Origin: Streptomyces sp. ML-6
GTDB lineage: Bacteria; Actinomycetota; Actinomycetes; Streptomycetales; Streptomycetaceae
NCBI RefSeq assembly: GCF_030116705.1
Contig: NZ_JAOTIK010000001.1
Span: 6,848,501 to 6,912,500, forward strand
Direction: 5' to 3'
DNA length: 64,000 nucleotides
Part shown: positions 1-8,421 of the stretch, piece by piece
Numbering within the stretch: the stretch's first letter is position 1
How the letters are laid out: every line of letters begins with the position of its first letter
Notes under the pieces: generated by a model
Told to the model about the DNA's origin: nothing
The model's input: the letters and a program-made list of their open reading frames with translations, nothing else
Database searches by the model: none
Program-made: the position numbers and the translations under genes

Positions 1-117
1 CAGAACAAGGGTGTCGGCGGACTGGCCGAGCAGGAGATTCCGACGAGCCTCACCCTCTACTCGGCCGTGGTCACCAAGGACAACGTCGACCAGTACCTGC
101 CGACGGGCTTCAGCTGA
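1..117 (+). CDS. C-terminal end of a probable sugar ABC transporter substrate-binding protein (partial)
   Basis: Only the last 38 codons are in the window; the gene begins upstream. The reading frame is open from base 1 and ends at TGA 115-117. The tail, with TKDNVDQYLP near the end, resembles the C-termini of extracellular sugar-binding proteins of ABC importers. The position directly before a Gfo/Idh/MocA oxidoreductase and a sugar isomerase supports a carbohydrate uptake and catabolism operon. Too little is present to name the sugar. Family assignment is an inference from the short tail and context. Confidence 0.5.
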   Translation, partial: QNKGVGGLAEQEIPTSLTLYSAVVTKDNVDQYLPTGFS

Positions 118-184
118 TCCGGCCCGGGGGAGGGCCGTCCCCTCCCGCCGCCCCCACCGAACGACCGACGAGGAGGAAGCCCGG

Positions 185-1444
185 ATGGCCCGCGAAGCCC
201 CGATGGCCCGCAGGGAAGAGACGGATCAGGAGGGCGCAGCGCCGCCGGCCCCGGCCGTTCCGACGACGAGCCCGCCGGTGCTCGGCGTCGGCATGGTCGG
301 ATACGCGTTCATGGGCGCCGCCCACTCGCAGGGGTGGCGCACCGCGGGACACGTCTTCGAGCTGCCGATGAGGCCGGTGCTCGCCGCGGTCTGCGGACGC
401 GACCGGACCGCGGTCGACGCGGCGGCCGCCCGGCACGGCTGGGCGGCGGCGGAGACCGACTGGCGGGCCCTGATCGCCCGGGACGACGTGCAGCTCGTCG
501 ACATCTGCACCCCCGGCGACAGCCACGCCGAGATCGCCGTCGCCGCGCTGGAGGCCGGCAAGCACGTGCTGTGCGAGAAGCCGCTCGCCAACACCGTCGC
601 CGAGGCCGAGGCGATGACCGAGGCGGCCCGGCGCGGGGCGGAACGCGGCCAGGTCGCGATGGTGGGCTTCAACTACCGCAGGGTGCCCGCCATCGCCCAC
701 GCCCGGCGGCTGATCGCCGAGGGGCGGCTCGGCGCCCTGCGGCACGTCCGCGCCGCCTACCTCCAGGACTGGCTCGTCGACCCGGAGGCACCGCTCACCT
801 GGCGGCTCGAACGGGAACGCGCCGGCTCGGGGGCCCTCGGCGACCTGGGCGCGCACCTCGTGGACCTGGCCCAGTACCTGGCGGGGGAGCCGCTGGTCGG
901 GGTGACGGCGGTCAGCGAGACGTTCGTACGCGAACGGCCGCTGCCCGCGGCCCCGCCGGGCGGACTTCCCGGCACCGTCGGCCCGGCCGCGCGCGGAGCG
1001 GTGACCGTCGACGACGCGGCCCTGTTCACCGGCCGGCTCGCCTCCGGGGCACTGGCCTCGTTCGAGACGACCCGGATGGCGGCCGGACGGAAGAACGCGC
1101 TGCGGCTGGAGATCAACGGGGAGCGCGGCTCGCTCGCCTTCGACCTGGAACGGCTCAACGAACTGGCCTTCCACGACCACACCGAACCCGCCACCACGGC
1201 AGGGTTCCGGCGGATCCTCGTCACCGAACCCCAACACCCCTACCTGGAGGCGTGGTGGCCGCCCGGACACGCCCTCGGCTACGAGCACACCTTCGTCCAC
1301 CAGGCCCGCGACCTGGTGCGGGCGATCGCCGAAGGCACCGCCCCCGCACCGTCGTTCGCCGACGGACTCCAGGTGCAGCGGGTGCTCGCGGCGGTGGAGG
1401 AGAGCGCCGCGAAGAACTCCGTACACACCCCCGTGGCTCTCTAG
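185..1444 (+). CDS. Gfo/Idh/MocA family NAD(P)-dependent oxidoreductase
   Basis: A 419-residue cytoplasmic dehydrogenase of the kind that oxidises or reduces a hydroxyl of a sugar, inositol or sugar derivative. The Rossmann nucleotide-binding loop GVGMVG is at residues 34-39. The family lysine motif EKP is at 131-133, and GDLGAHLVD near 219-227 matches the C-terminal catalytic region. The start at 185 is chosen for an AGGAGGA ribosome site at 171-177, 7 bases upstream; the frame is open further upstream but without such a site. It follows the binding-protein gene and is 11 bases from the isomerase gene, so the three probably form one operon. The exact substrate cannot be read from sequence. 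Confidence 0.88.
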   Translation: MAREAPMARREETDQEGAAPPAPAVPTTSPPVLGVGMVGYAFMGAAHSQGWRTAGHVFELPMRPVLAAVCGRDRTAVDAAAARHGWAAAETDWRALIARDDVQLVDICTPGDSHAEIAVAALEAGKHVLCEKPLANTVAEAEAMTEAARRGAERGQVAMVGFNYRRVPAIAHARRLIAEGRLGALRHVRAAYLQDWLVDPEAPLTWRLERERAGSGALGDLGAHLVDLAQYLAGEPLVGVTAVSETFVRERPLPAAPPGGLPGTVGPAARGAVTVDDAALFTGRLASGALASFETTRMAAGRKNALRLEINGERGSLAFDLERLNELAFHDHTEPATTAGFRRILVTEPQHPYLEAWWPPGHALGYEHTFVHQARDLVRAIAEGTAPAPSFADGLQVQRVLAAVEESAAKNSVHTPVAL

Positions 1445-1455
1445 GAGGCCCGCTC

Positions 1456-2460
1456 ATGCCCCGTTCCTTCACCCTCTTCACCGGCCAGTGGGCGGACCTG
1501 CCACTGGAGGAGGTCTGCCGGCTCGCCCGGGACTTCGGCTACGACGGACTCGAACTCGCCTGCTGGGGTGACCACTTCGAGGTCGACAAGGCGCTCGCCG
1601 ACCCCGGTTACCTGGACGGCCGGCGGCAACTGCTCGACAAGTACGGGCTGAAGTGCTGGGCGATCTCCAACCACCTCGTCGGCCAGGCCGTCTGCGACGA
1701 CCCCATCGACGAGCGGCACCGGGGGATCCTGCCCGCCCGGATCTGGGGGGACGGCGAGCCCGAGGGGGTGCGCCGCCGGGCGGCCGAGGAGCTCAAGGAC
1801 ACCGCACGGGCGGCCGCCGCCTTCGGGGTGCGCACCGTGATCGGTTTCACCGGCTCGTCGATCTGGCACCTGGTCGCGATGTTCCCGCCGGTCCCGCCGC
1901 ACATGGTCGAGCGGGGCTACGAGGACTTCGCCGAGCGCTGGAACCCGATCCTGGACGTCTTCGACGCGGAGGGCGTGCGGTTCGCCCACGAGGTGCATCC
2001 CGGCGAGATCGCGTACGACTACTGGACCACCCACCGCGCGCTGGAGGCCGTCGGCCACCGGCCGGCGTTCGGGCTGAACTTCGACCCGAGCCACTTCGTC
2101 TGGCAGGACTTGGACCCGGTCGGTTTCCTGTACGACTTCCGGGACCGGATCTACCACGTGGACTGCAAGGAGGCGCGCAGACGGCTGGACGGCCGCAACG
2201 GGCGGCTCGGCTCGCACCTGCCGTGGGGCGACCCGCGGCGCGGCTGGGACTTCGTCTCCGCCGGGCACGGCGACGTGCCGTGGGAGGACGTCTTCCGGAT
2301 GCTGCGGTCCATCGGCTACGAGGGGCCGGTCTCCGTGGAGTGGGAGGACGCCGGGATGGACCGGCTGGTGGGAGCGCCGGAGGCGCTGGCCACACTGAAG
2401 CGGTACGACTTCGAGCCGCCCGCCGCCTCGTTCGACGCGGCGTTCGGGGGCGGCGACTGA
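1456..2460 (+). CDS. Sugar phosphate isomerase/epimerase (xylose isomerase-like TIM barrel)
   Basis: A 334-residue protein of the AP endonuclease 2/xylose isomerase-like TIM-barrel family, which includes IolE and sugar epimerases. The N-terminus ([12 protein letters not shown]) and the metal-site segments (HEVHPGE near 180, NFDPSHF near 211, DCKEA near 235 and VEWED near 295) are typical of the family. An AGGAGG site at 1443-1448 overlaps the stop of the preceding dehydrogenase gene, indicating translational coupling. Together with that gene it fits catabolism of an inositol-like or keto-sugar substrate. The substrate is not determined. Confidence 0.85.
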   Translation: MPRSFTLFTGQWADLPLEEVCRLARDFGYDGLELACWGDHFEVDKALADPGYLDGRRQLLDKYGLKCWAISNHLVGQAVCDDPIDERHRGILPARIWGDGEPEGVRRRAAEELKDTARAAAAFGVRTVIGFTGSSIWHLVAMFPPVPPHMVERGYEDFAERWNPILDVFDAEGVRFAHEVHPGEIAYDYWTTHRALEAVGHRPAFGLNFDPSHFVWQDLDPVGFLYDFRDRIYHVDCKEARRRLDGRNGRLGSHLPWGDPRRGWDFVSAGHGDVPWEDVFRMLRSIGYEGPVSVEWEDAGMDRLVGAPEALATLKRYDFEPPAASFDAAFGGGD

Positions 2461-3012
2461 CGTCCCGTTCCCCGGCCCCGTACGGCACGGGGAGTGGTAC
2501 GGCGAAGAGTGATACGGCAGGGGTAGTACGGGTGGCGCGGGTGTCCTGCGGCCGTTTCGCGCCGACCCCTGCCCCTGCACGTGATTCCGTACGCGACGCG
2601 CTCGGGGCGGCTGCCGGGCTGAGCGCGCACACCTACGCCATGACCGCCGTCTCCCGGCACGAGGCGCGGGACGGACCCACCGCCACCCCCTGGCCGCGCT
2701 CGCGACCGTCGCCGCCCTTGGGCGCCGCGACCGCACGCGGGCAGCGCCGTGCACGGGGCGTCACAGCCGACCCCGTACCCGCCCCCGTACCCGTGCCCGG
2801 ACCTGTATCCGGGCAGCGCTCCCTCACACCCCGCATCCCGCACCGTCCGTGATGAGTCGGTCGCGTACGGTGCTCGATGTCGGAGAATGCCGGGGAAATA
2901 CGCCGTCCGCATCCATCGCACCGCACTGACCACCGGAAACGCGGGTGAGAGCCACCCTGAACCCCTGGTATTGTTTTCCATGTCGCCACGGGAAACCGGG
3001 GCCGACCACCTG
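2461..3012. other. Non-coding interval between sugar operon and tRNA-Leu
   Basis: About 550 bases with no convincing gene. Open frames on either strand have arginine- and proline-rich translations typical of random high-GC sequence, and none has a ribosome site plus a recognisable domain. The last 60 bases become more AT-rich (around 2970-2990) and probably hold the tRNA promoter, but no clear -35/-10 pair could be fixed. Confidence 0.5.
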
Positions 3013-3100
3013 GTCCGGGTGGCGGAATGGCAGACGCGCTAGCTTGAGGTGCTAGTGCCCTTTATCGGGCGTGGGGGTTCAAGTCCCCCCTCGGACACCA
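3013..3100 (+). tRNA. tRNA-Leu (anticodon GAG)
   Basis: An 88-nt tRNA with encoded CCA. The acceptor stem GTCCGGG pairs with CTCGGAC (one G-U), followed by A73 and CCA at 3098-3100. The anticodon stem CTAGC/GCTAG encloses the loop TTGAGGT, putting anticodon GAG at 3046-3048 (reads CUC and CUU). A long variable arm with a GCCC/GGGC stem identifies a class II tRNA. The T arm is GGGGG-TTCAAGT-CCCCC. Confidence 0.97.
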
Positions 3101-3120
3101 GAGGTCAACCGACCTGATAC

Positions 3121-3167
3121 GGCCGGTCGATCCGACAATATGTCGGATCGGCCGGCCGTTCTGTTTT
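3121..3167 (+). terminator. Rho-independent terminator of tRNA-Leu
   Basis: A 17-bp stem (3121-3137 with 3141-3157, one G-U pair) has a 3-base ATA loop and is followed by a T-rich run (GTTCTGTTTT, 3158-3167). It starts 20 bases after the tRNA 3' end. Confidence 0.9.
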
Positions 3168-3658
3168 CGGCGGGCAGGCCGTGGGCGGGTGATGCTTCGA
3201 GCCTGCTTTCCGCAGCACACCTGCGTTCCCGCTGCCTGCGGCGCGGTTCGTTCCAGCTCTCCGTGGTCTCGGCGTCGGCGATCCGGCCGCGCAGCTCCGG
3301 GAGTGTGGCGGGCGGGAGCATGCCACCCCACAGCATGCCGCCCCACAGCATGGCGCCCCCGGCATGGCGGCGAGCCGACCGAAGCGGCGCCGGGGGAGAT
3401 GGCCGACCGGGTCGGGGTGAAGACGCCATCACGGTTCTCCTCTTGTGCGCAGAATTGACACCTCTCAGGCGTTTTCTGCCCACGGCGTGGTGGTGGTCTG
3501 TGAGGCGAGGTTCGGGTCCGACGTGGTGTCAGCAACACCTGGCCGTCGCAGCTTTGGCGTGAGCGTGACGTAGCGTTGCCCTTTTGGCGGTGTTCGGCAG
3601 AGCACCGCGGAGCGTCGTTGCGCCCTCCTCACCTGTGAGGGCGCCGAGGGGTGTTGGG
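3168..3658. other. Non-coding interval upstream of the ATP-grasp pair
   Basis: About 490 bases with no supported gene. It includes a short 15-bp tandem repeat (listed separately). Minus-strand open frames cross the tRNA in antisense and are artefacts. The promoter of the ATP-grasp genes should lie in the last 150 bases, but no confident consensus was found. Confidence 0.45.
3317..3360. repeat. 15-bp tandem repeat, about three copies
   Basis: The unit AGCATGCCRCCCCAC occurs at 3317-3331 and 3332-3346, with a third diverged copy at 3347-3360. It lies in non-coding sequence and contains repeated GCATGC-like cores. No function is assigned. Confidence 0.7.
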
Positions 3659-4606
3659 ATGAAGCTCTGCTTCCTCGTCGAAGAGCTGTACCGGAATGAC
3701 GGCATGCCGCTCGATGTGGCCCGGCGATTGTCGTCGTGGGGTCACCAGGTGGACGTGATGCGGCCGGGCGGTTCGCTGTTGCGGGTCTCGGAGGAGGTGC
3801 GGGCGGGCACCCACGACGCCTGGGTGCTCAAGACAGTGTCCGGCGGTCCGGGGCTCGCCCTGCTGGAGGCCGCGGCGGCCGTGGGGCTGACCACGGTGAA
3901 CGACGCGCGGGCGATCCGTGCGGTGCGCGACAAGGTCCTCACCTCGGTCGTTGCGCGGCAGCACGGGCTGCCGGTTCCGGTGACCTACTCGGCGCCGCGG
4001 GCCACCATGTTCGCGGACGTTCCCGACGAGCTGTTCCCCCTGGTGGTCAAACCCGTCGACGGCAGTTCGGGGCGCGGGGTGCGGCTGGTGGCGGACCCCC
4101 GGGGACTGGCCGGGGCGGAGCGGGCGGGCGAGGGCCAGCTGATCGCGCAGCCCCATGTGCCCAACTCCGGTACGGACCTGAAGGTCTACTGCCTCGCGGG
4201 CGAATTCCACGCGACCCTGCGACGCTCCCCGATCCACCCGGAGGGACCGGCCGACGAGGGCCCGGTGCCGTTGTCCGCCGAGGTGGCAGCGGTGGCGGAG
4301 GAGGTGGGGAAGGTCTTCGGGCTCGACCTGTACGGCATCGATGTGGTGCTCGGACCCGACGGCCCCGTGATCGTCGACATCAACGACTTCCCGAGCTTCC
4401 GGCGGGTGCCCGACGCGGTGACCCGGGTGGCCGGAGCCGTTCTCGAGCTGGCCAGGACCGGCGGCTCCGCAGGCGCGGGCGTGCCCGCCCCGGCTCCGCC
4501 GGTTCCCGCTCGGCTGCAGATCCCCCTCGGCCGGCCCCGCCCGCAGATCGCTCCGGGCCCCGGAGCGGGCATGCCGGTGGCCGTACCGGGAGTCGTCCAG
4601 ATATGA
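3659..4606 (+). CDS. ATP-grasp domain protein (RimK/ITPK-like ligase or kinase), first of a pair
   Basis: A 315-residue ATP-grasp enzyme; such enzymes activate a carboxylate (or phosphorylate a substrate) with ATP. The ATP-binding lysine and glycine-rich loop VVKPVDGSSGRGV are at about 129-141. LKVYCLAGEF lies at 174-183, and the metal-binding end VIVDINDFPSFRRV at 237-250. A proline/alanine-rich tail of about 50 residues follows residue 265 and is not part of the fold. The start at 3659 gives MKLCFLVEE, a typical first strand. Its stop overlaps the next gene by ATGA, so the two are translationally coupled. The substrate is unknown; no precursor-peptide or non-ribosomal enzyme gene is adjacent. 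Confidence 0.82.
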   Translation: MKLCFLVEELYRNDGMPLDVARRLSSWGHQVDVMRPGGSLLRVSEEVRAGTHDAWVLKTVSGGPGLALLEAAAAVGLTTVNDARAIRAVRDKVLTSVVARQHGLPVPVTYSAPRATMFADVPDELFPLVVKPVDGSSGRGVRLVADPRGLAGAERAGEGQLIAQPHVPNSGTDLKVYCLAGEFHATLRRSPIHPEGPADEGPVPLSAEVAAVAEEVGKVFGLDLYGIDVVLGPDGPVIVDINDFPSFRRVPDAVTRVAGAVLELARTGGSAGAGVPAPAPPVPARLQIPLGRPRPQIAPGPGAGMPVAVPGVVQI

Positions 4607-5433
4607 GGGTGTGCCTGCTGACCGACAAGCCGGACCACCCGATGCTCGCCGCCACCGCCTCCGTACTGGTCCGGGAAGGGCACCGGGTGACGTTCCTGGA
4701 CCCGGACTCCGGGGACGGACCCGCACAGGACCGGGTCGCCCCGGACGACCTCGCCGACACCTACCTCCTCAAGGCGCACACCCCCGGCGCGCTGGCCCTG
4801 GCCCGTTGCCTGGAGGAGCGCGGCGCCCGGGTGGTGAACTCCGCCGCCGCGACGGAGCTGTGCCAGGACCGGAGCCGGCTCGCCGCGGTGGCCGAGGGGG
4901 CCGGTCTGCCGATGCCCCGCACCAGGACCCTGGACGCGCTGTCCGAAGTCCTTTCCGGAACGGAGTGGCCCGCGAGCGGCTGTCCGCTGATGGTCAAGAG
5001 CCGGCACAGCCGGCGCGCCGACCTGGTGGCCCGTGCGGACGGTCCGGCCGAACTGCGGGAACTCGCCGCCCGGTGGCCCGATGAGCCGGTCGTGCTGCAG
5101 GAGTACGTCGCGAACAGCGGTTGGGACCACAAGGTGTGGGTGATCGCGGGGAGGGTCTTCACGGCGGTGCGTCCCGCGCCGGTGGGGGCCCCGCCGGACG
5201 GCGCCCGGTCCGCGCCGCTGGTCGGCGAACTGCCCCGGGCCTGGGCCGACACGGCTCTCCGCGCGGGCGAGGTGTTCGGTCTGGACGTCTACGGCGTCGA
5301 CCTGCTGGATCGCGAGGGCGAGCCCGTCGTCGTCGACATCAACGCCTTCCCGGGCATCCGGGGCCCCGAGGAAGCCCCCGCCGCCCTGGCCGCCCTGGCG
5401 CTGCGACGGGCCCGGACCGGTTCTTCCGTCTGA
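4603..5433 (+). CDS. ATP-grasp domain protein, second of a pair, with altered glycine-rich loop
   Basis: A 276-residue homolog of the preceding protein. The metal-site segment VVVDINAFPGI is kept at 242-252 and HKVWVIAGRVF at 176-186. The glycine-rich ATP loop of its partner (DGSSGRGV) is replaced by SRHSRRADLV (133-142), although the lysine K132 remains. The start ATG at 4603 overlaps the upstream stop (ATGA). Inference: it either works as a subunit with the first protein or acts on a different substrate with weaker nucleotide binding. The end at 5433 faces the convergent secreted-protein gene. Confidence 0.8.
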   Translation: MRVCLLTDKPDHPMLAATASVLVREGHRVTFLDPDSGDGPAQDRVAPDDLADTYLLKAHTPGALALARCLEERGARVVNSAAATELCQDRSRLAAVAEGAGLPMPRTRTLDALSEVLSGTEWPASGCPLMVKSRHSRRADLVARADGPAELRELAARWPDEPVVLQEYVANSGWDHKVWVIAGRVFTAVRPAPVGAPPDGARSAPLVGELPRAWADTALRAGEVFGLDVYGVDLLDREGEPVVVDINAFPGIRGPEEAPAALAALALRRARTGSSV

Positions 5434-5446
5434 GCGTTCGGGCCTT

Positions 5447-5538
5447 CCGGCGGGACCGTGCCCGAACCGGCGGGATCGTGCTCAAGTCGATTGAGCCGGT
5501 CCCGAGTTGCTCGGTTCGTGTCCGAGCCGGCGGGACCG
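5447..5538. repeat. Three CCGGCGGGAYCG repeats in an intergenic region
   Basis: CCGGCGGGACCGTG at 5447-5460, CCGGCGGGATCGTG at 5467-5480 and CCGGCGGGACCG at 5527-5538 lie just after the second ATP-grasp stop. Short inverted segments (for example GAGCCGGTCCCGAG) lie between them, so the RNA can fold. This may serve as a terminator or mRNA 3' structure for the converging genes. Confidence 0.5.
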
Positions 5539-5615
5539 GCCTTGCGGGCCGGGCGCCGCCTTCGGCGGAAACTCACCGGGGGCGACGCCCGGCCGGCGTC
5601 GTGGAGGCGCGGGGA

Positions 5616-6110
5616 TCAGTGGAAGTTCAGGGAGGCGGAGCCGGCCGGGGCGGAGATCGACCCCGGGCAGAGGAAGCTGCCCGAGCTCTTCGAGGCGGTG
5701 AACGCCTTGTTCTGGTAGCTGCGGGTGGAGCCGTCGCGGGTCCAACCGACGTTCGTGGCACGGTAGCTGCAGGTGACGATGGACTGCTTCACCGTGATGT
5801 CGATGAGGTTCGACGTCGCGAGGCCCGCCGCGTCGTCGAAGGTGAGTGTCGGGCTGTTGTTGAGGGTGGCGCTCGCACCGCCACTGCAGCTCACGCTGCT
5901 GTTGATGGTGGCGCGGTCGATGGTCAGGGTGGTGGGCGGGTTCGCGGTGGCGGTGGCGTTGGTCCAGGTGCAGGTGCTGCCCGCGGCGGTGATGCTGCCG
6001 TCGACCTGCTGCGAGGCCGCGGGGCCCAGTGCGCTCGCCGCGGTGGACGCGCCTGCGACGACCGCGACGGCCAGGGCGGCGACGCATGAGATTTTCGGTG
6101 TGAGCCTCAT
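5616..6110 (-). CDS. Small secreted protein with four cysteines, unknown function
   Basis: A 164-residue precursor. The first 27 residues form a Sec signal peptide: charged start MRLTPK, hydrophobic core, cleavage after ASTAASA. The mature part is rich in Ser/Thr/Ala/Asn and has four cysteines (STCTW, VSCSG, VTCSY, FLCPG), suggesting two disulfide bonds in an exported beta-rich domain. The start at 6110 is supported by an AAGGAGT site at 6113-6119 on the same strand. No enzymatic motif is visible. It resembles the small secreted proteins common in Streptomyces, but I do not recognise the family. Confidence 0.75.
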   Translation of the reverse strand: MRLTPKISCVAALAVAVVAGASTAASALGPAASQQVDGSITAAGSTCTWTNATATANPPTTLTIDRATINSSVSCSGGASATLNNSPTLTFDDAAGLATSNLIDITVKQSIVTCSYRATNVGWTRDGSTRSYQNKAFTASKSSGSFLCPGSISAPAGSASLNFH

Positions 6111-6392
6111 GTCACTCCTTCGTGCCGCGCCCTTGTGGGGGGACGAGCGGTGCCTCGTCCGCGTGCGCGGCGTGGGTGCGGACGGGCGTGTGCCATGGAC
6201 GGTCCCAGAAACGCCCATGAATGTCAGGTGCGCGTCAAGAATTGGCCGGATGGCGCCCTCGGGGCGAGGGGGATCGGCGGGGCTCTGAGGCGTTCGGCCC
6301 CGGCTTGCCCCGCCCGGCCGGCCCTGCCTCGCCCCGCATCGCGCTCGTCACGATCCGGCCTCGGGGAGTGGATGGGGTCTTGATTCCGGCCG

Positions 6393-6406
6393 TGTAATCG
6401 TTTCCA
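6393..6406. promoter_or_regulatory. LacI-family operator
   Basis: TGTAATCGTTTCCA fits the pseudo-palindromic LacI/GalR pattern TGNAANCGNTTNCA exactly. It lies 20-25 bases before the point where rbsB homology begins, where the first gene of a ribose operon should start. It is probably the surviving operator of the rbs operon. No LacI-type repressor gene is in the window. Confidence 0.65.
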
Positions 6407-6425
6407 TCGGCTAGCTAGCGAGGGG

Positions 6426-7244
6426 AACTTCACCACGCTCAACAACCCCTTCTTCGTACAGATGAAGGCGGGCGCGCAGGCCGAGGTCGAGAAGGCCGGG
6501 GCCGACCTCACCGTCACCGACGCGCAGAACGACGCCTCGCAACAGGCCGACCAGCTCCAGAACTTCACGAGCTCGGGCATGAAGTCGATCATCGTCAACC
6601 CGGTGGACTCGGACGCCGCGGGCCCCGCCGTCCGGGGCGCCGACAAGGCGGACATCCTGGTGGTCGCCGCCGACCGGGGCGTCAACGGCGCCCGGACCGC
6701 GACGCTCGTGGTGTCCGACAACGTCGCGGGCGGCAGGCTCGCCGCCGAGGCACTGGCCGAGAAGCTCGGCGGCCGGGGCAGCATCGTCATCCTGCAGGGA
6801 ACGGCCGGAACCTCGGCCGGCCGTGAGCGCGGCGCGGGATTCGCCGAGGGCCTGAAGGCGTACCCGGGCATCGAGGTCGTGGCCGAGCAGCCGGCGGACT
6901 TCGACCGTACGAAGGGCCTGGACGTCATGACCAACCTGTTCCAGTCCCACCCCGGCATCACCGGGGTCTTCGCCGAGAACGACGAGATGGCGCTCGGCGC
7001 GGTCAAGGCACTCGGCGCCAGGGCCGGGAAGTCGGTGTCCGTCGTCGGATTCGACGGAACCCCGGACGGCCTGAAGGCGGTCGCCGCCGGAACGCTGTAC
7101 GCGTCGGTGGCCCAGCAGCCGAAGGAACTGGGCCGGATCGCCGTGCAGAACGCGGTGAAGGCGGCAGAGGGCGAGAAGATCGACGACATGGTGAAGGTGC
7201 CGGTCAAGGTTGTCACCGGGAAGAACGTCGCCGACTTCTCCTGA
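6426..7244 (+). pseudogene. rbsB: Ribose ABC transporter substrate-binding protein, 5'-truncated
   Basis: The frame encodes a typical RbsB periplasmic-binding protein from TTLNNPFFVQ onward (DAQND near residue 35, GFDGTPDGL near 220) and ends at TGA 7242-7244. RbsB proteins normally have a signal peptide and lipobox plus about 40-60 residues before this point; none is encoded here. In-frame codons upstream of 6426 have no homology, and the first ATG (6462) is internal to the conserved domain. A product from it would lack the first beta strand and any export signal. The operator at 6393 is almost joined to mid-rbsB sequence, so the deletion also removed rbsA and rbsC. rbsK follows in the same orientation. 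Confidence 0.85.
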
Positions 7245-7319
7245 GTACGACTTCTCCTGAGTACGACCGGGCGGCGGAAACGCGCACCGAGCAGTGCCCG
7301 ACCACGGAAAGCAGGAACC

Positions 7320-8240
7320 ATGTACGACAGCGAGCACGACCGGTACGACCTGCTGGTCGTGGGCTCCGCCAACGCCGACCTGGTCGTCGGCGTCGAACGC
7401 CGCCCCGCCCCCGGCGAGACGGTCCTCGGCTCCGATCTGGCCGTCCACCCGGGCGGCAAGGGCGGGAACCAGGCGGTCGCCGCCGCCCGCCTCGGGGCCC
7501 GGACGGCCCTGCTGGCCCGGGTCGGCGACGACGCGCACGGCCGTCTGCTGCTGGAGTCCCAGCGGGCGTCGGGCGTCGACACCGACGGCGTGCTCGTCGG
7601 CGGGGCCCCCACCGGCGTCGCGCTGATCACCGTGGACCCCTCGGGCGACAACAGCATCGTGGTGTCGCCGGGGGCCAACGCCCGCCTCGCACCGGAGGAC
7701 ATCCGGGCGGCCGGTTCCCTGCTCGCCGCCGCCCGGGTCGTCTCCGTACAGCTGGAGATCCCGCTGGAGACGGTCGCCGAGGTGGTGGCCACGATGCCGC
7801 CCGGAACCCGGCTGGTGCTGAACCCGTCCCCGCCCGCGCCCCTGCCCGACCGGGTGCTGGCCGCCTGCGACCCGCTGGTGGTCAACGAGCACGAGGCGCG
7901 CTACATCCTGGGCGGGGCCGCGGGCAGCACACCGGGGGAGTGGGCGCGGGCGCTGCTCGGGCTCGGCCCGAAGTCGGTCGTGATCACGCTGGGCGCGGCG
8001 GGAGCACTCGTCGCGGACGGCCGCACGGGCGATGTCGTGCCCCTGCCGGGCATCGCGGTCGAGGCCGTGGACACGACCGGGGCGGGCGACGCGTTCACCG
8101 CGGCCCTGGCCTGGCGGCTGGGCCTGGGCGAGGAACTCGCCGAGGCCGCCGCGTTCGCCGTGCGGGTGGGCGCGGCGGCCGTCACCCGGCAGGGCGCGCA
8201 GGCGTCCTTCCCGACCGCGGCGGAAGTCCCGGCCCCGTGA
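7320..8240 (+). CDS. rbsK: Ribokinase
   Basis: A 306-residue PfkB-family kinase that phosphorylates ribose to ribose 5-phosphate. The sugar-binding signature PGGKGGNQAVAAARLG is at 44-59. The C-terminal PfkB signature DTTGAGDAF is at 251-259, with D257 as the likely catalytic base. NSIVVSPGANA (111-121) also matches ribokinases. The length is normal and no motif is lost, so the gene looks intact although both neighbours (rbsB, rbsD) are damaged. Its stop overlaps the rbsD start as GTGA. It could still salvage ribose released inside the cell or taken up by another transporter. Confidence 0.93.
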   Translation: MYDSEHDRYDLLVVGSANADLVVGVERRPAPGETVLGSDLAVHPGGKGGNQAVAAARLGARTALLARVGDDAHGRLLLESQRASGVDTDGVLVGGAPTGVALITVDPSGDNSIVVSPGANARLAPEDIRAAGSLLAAARVVSVQLEIPLETVAEVVATMPPGTRLVLNPSPPAPLPDRVLAACDPLVVNEHEARYILGGAAGSTPGEWARALLGLGPKSVVITLGAAGALVADGRTGDVVPLPGIAVEAVDTTGAGDAFTAALAWRLGLGEELAEAAAFAVRVGAAAVTRQGAQASFPTAAEVPAP

Positions 8241-8365
8241 AGCGGGCCGGAATCCTCAACCGTCACCTCGCCGGGGCCCTGGCCGGACTGGGCCCCGGCT
8301 GGTGCGGACGGGGGGAGGCGAGGCCGTACGCGAAGGTGCTGCTGCGGTGCGGGGTCTTCTTCTGA
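8237..8365 (+). pseudogene. rbsD: D-ribose pyranase with a large internal in-frame deletion
   Basis: The 42-codon frame starts at a GTG overlapping the rbsK stop. Its first 19 residues (KRAGILNRHL and on) match the RbsD N-terminus. Its last 20 (RGEARPYAKVLLRCGVFF) match the RbsD C-terminus, which in family members reads GE-x-x-PYAN-(I/V)-(I/L)-L. About 85 central residues of a normal ~130-residue RbsD are missing and the ends are joined in frame. The conserved Asn after PYA is Lys here. The catalytic histidines of the middle are gone, so the product should be inactive. Confidence 0.85.
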
Positions 8366-8421
8366 CGTGAGGCCCCGGCGGCCCCGGCGCTGATACGGCC
8401 CGGCCGCCCTGCCCGGCCCGC

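Noticed and set aside
3013..3167. tRNA-Leu as an integration site for a mobile element
   Set aside because: No integrase, no duplicated tRNA 3' end and no phage genes were seen on either side.
3062..3538. Minus-strand frame whose end reads RGDLNPHAR
   Set aside because: This peptide is the well-known antisense translation of a Leu tRNA; the frame has no ribosome site or domain.
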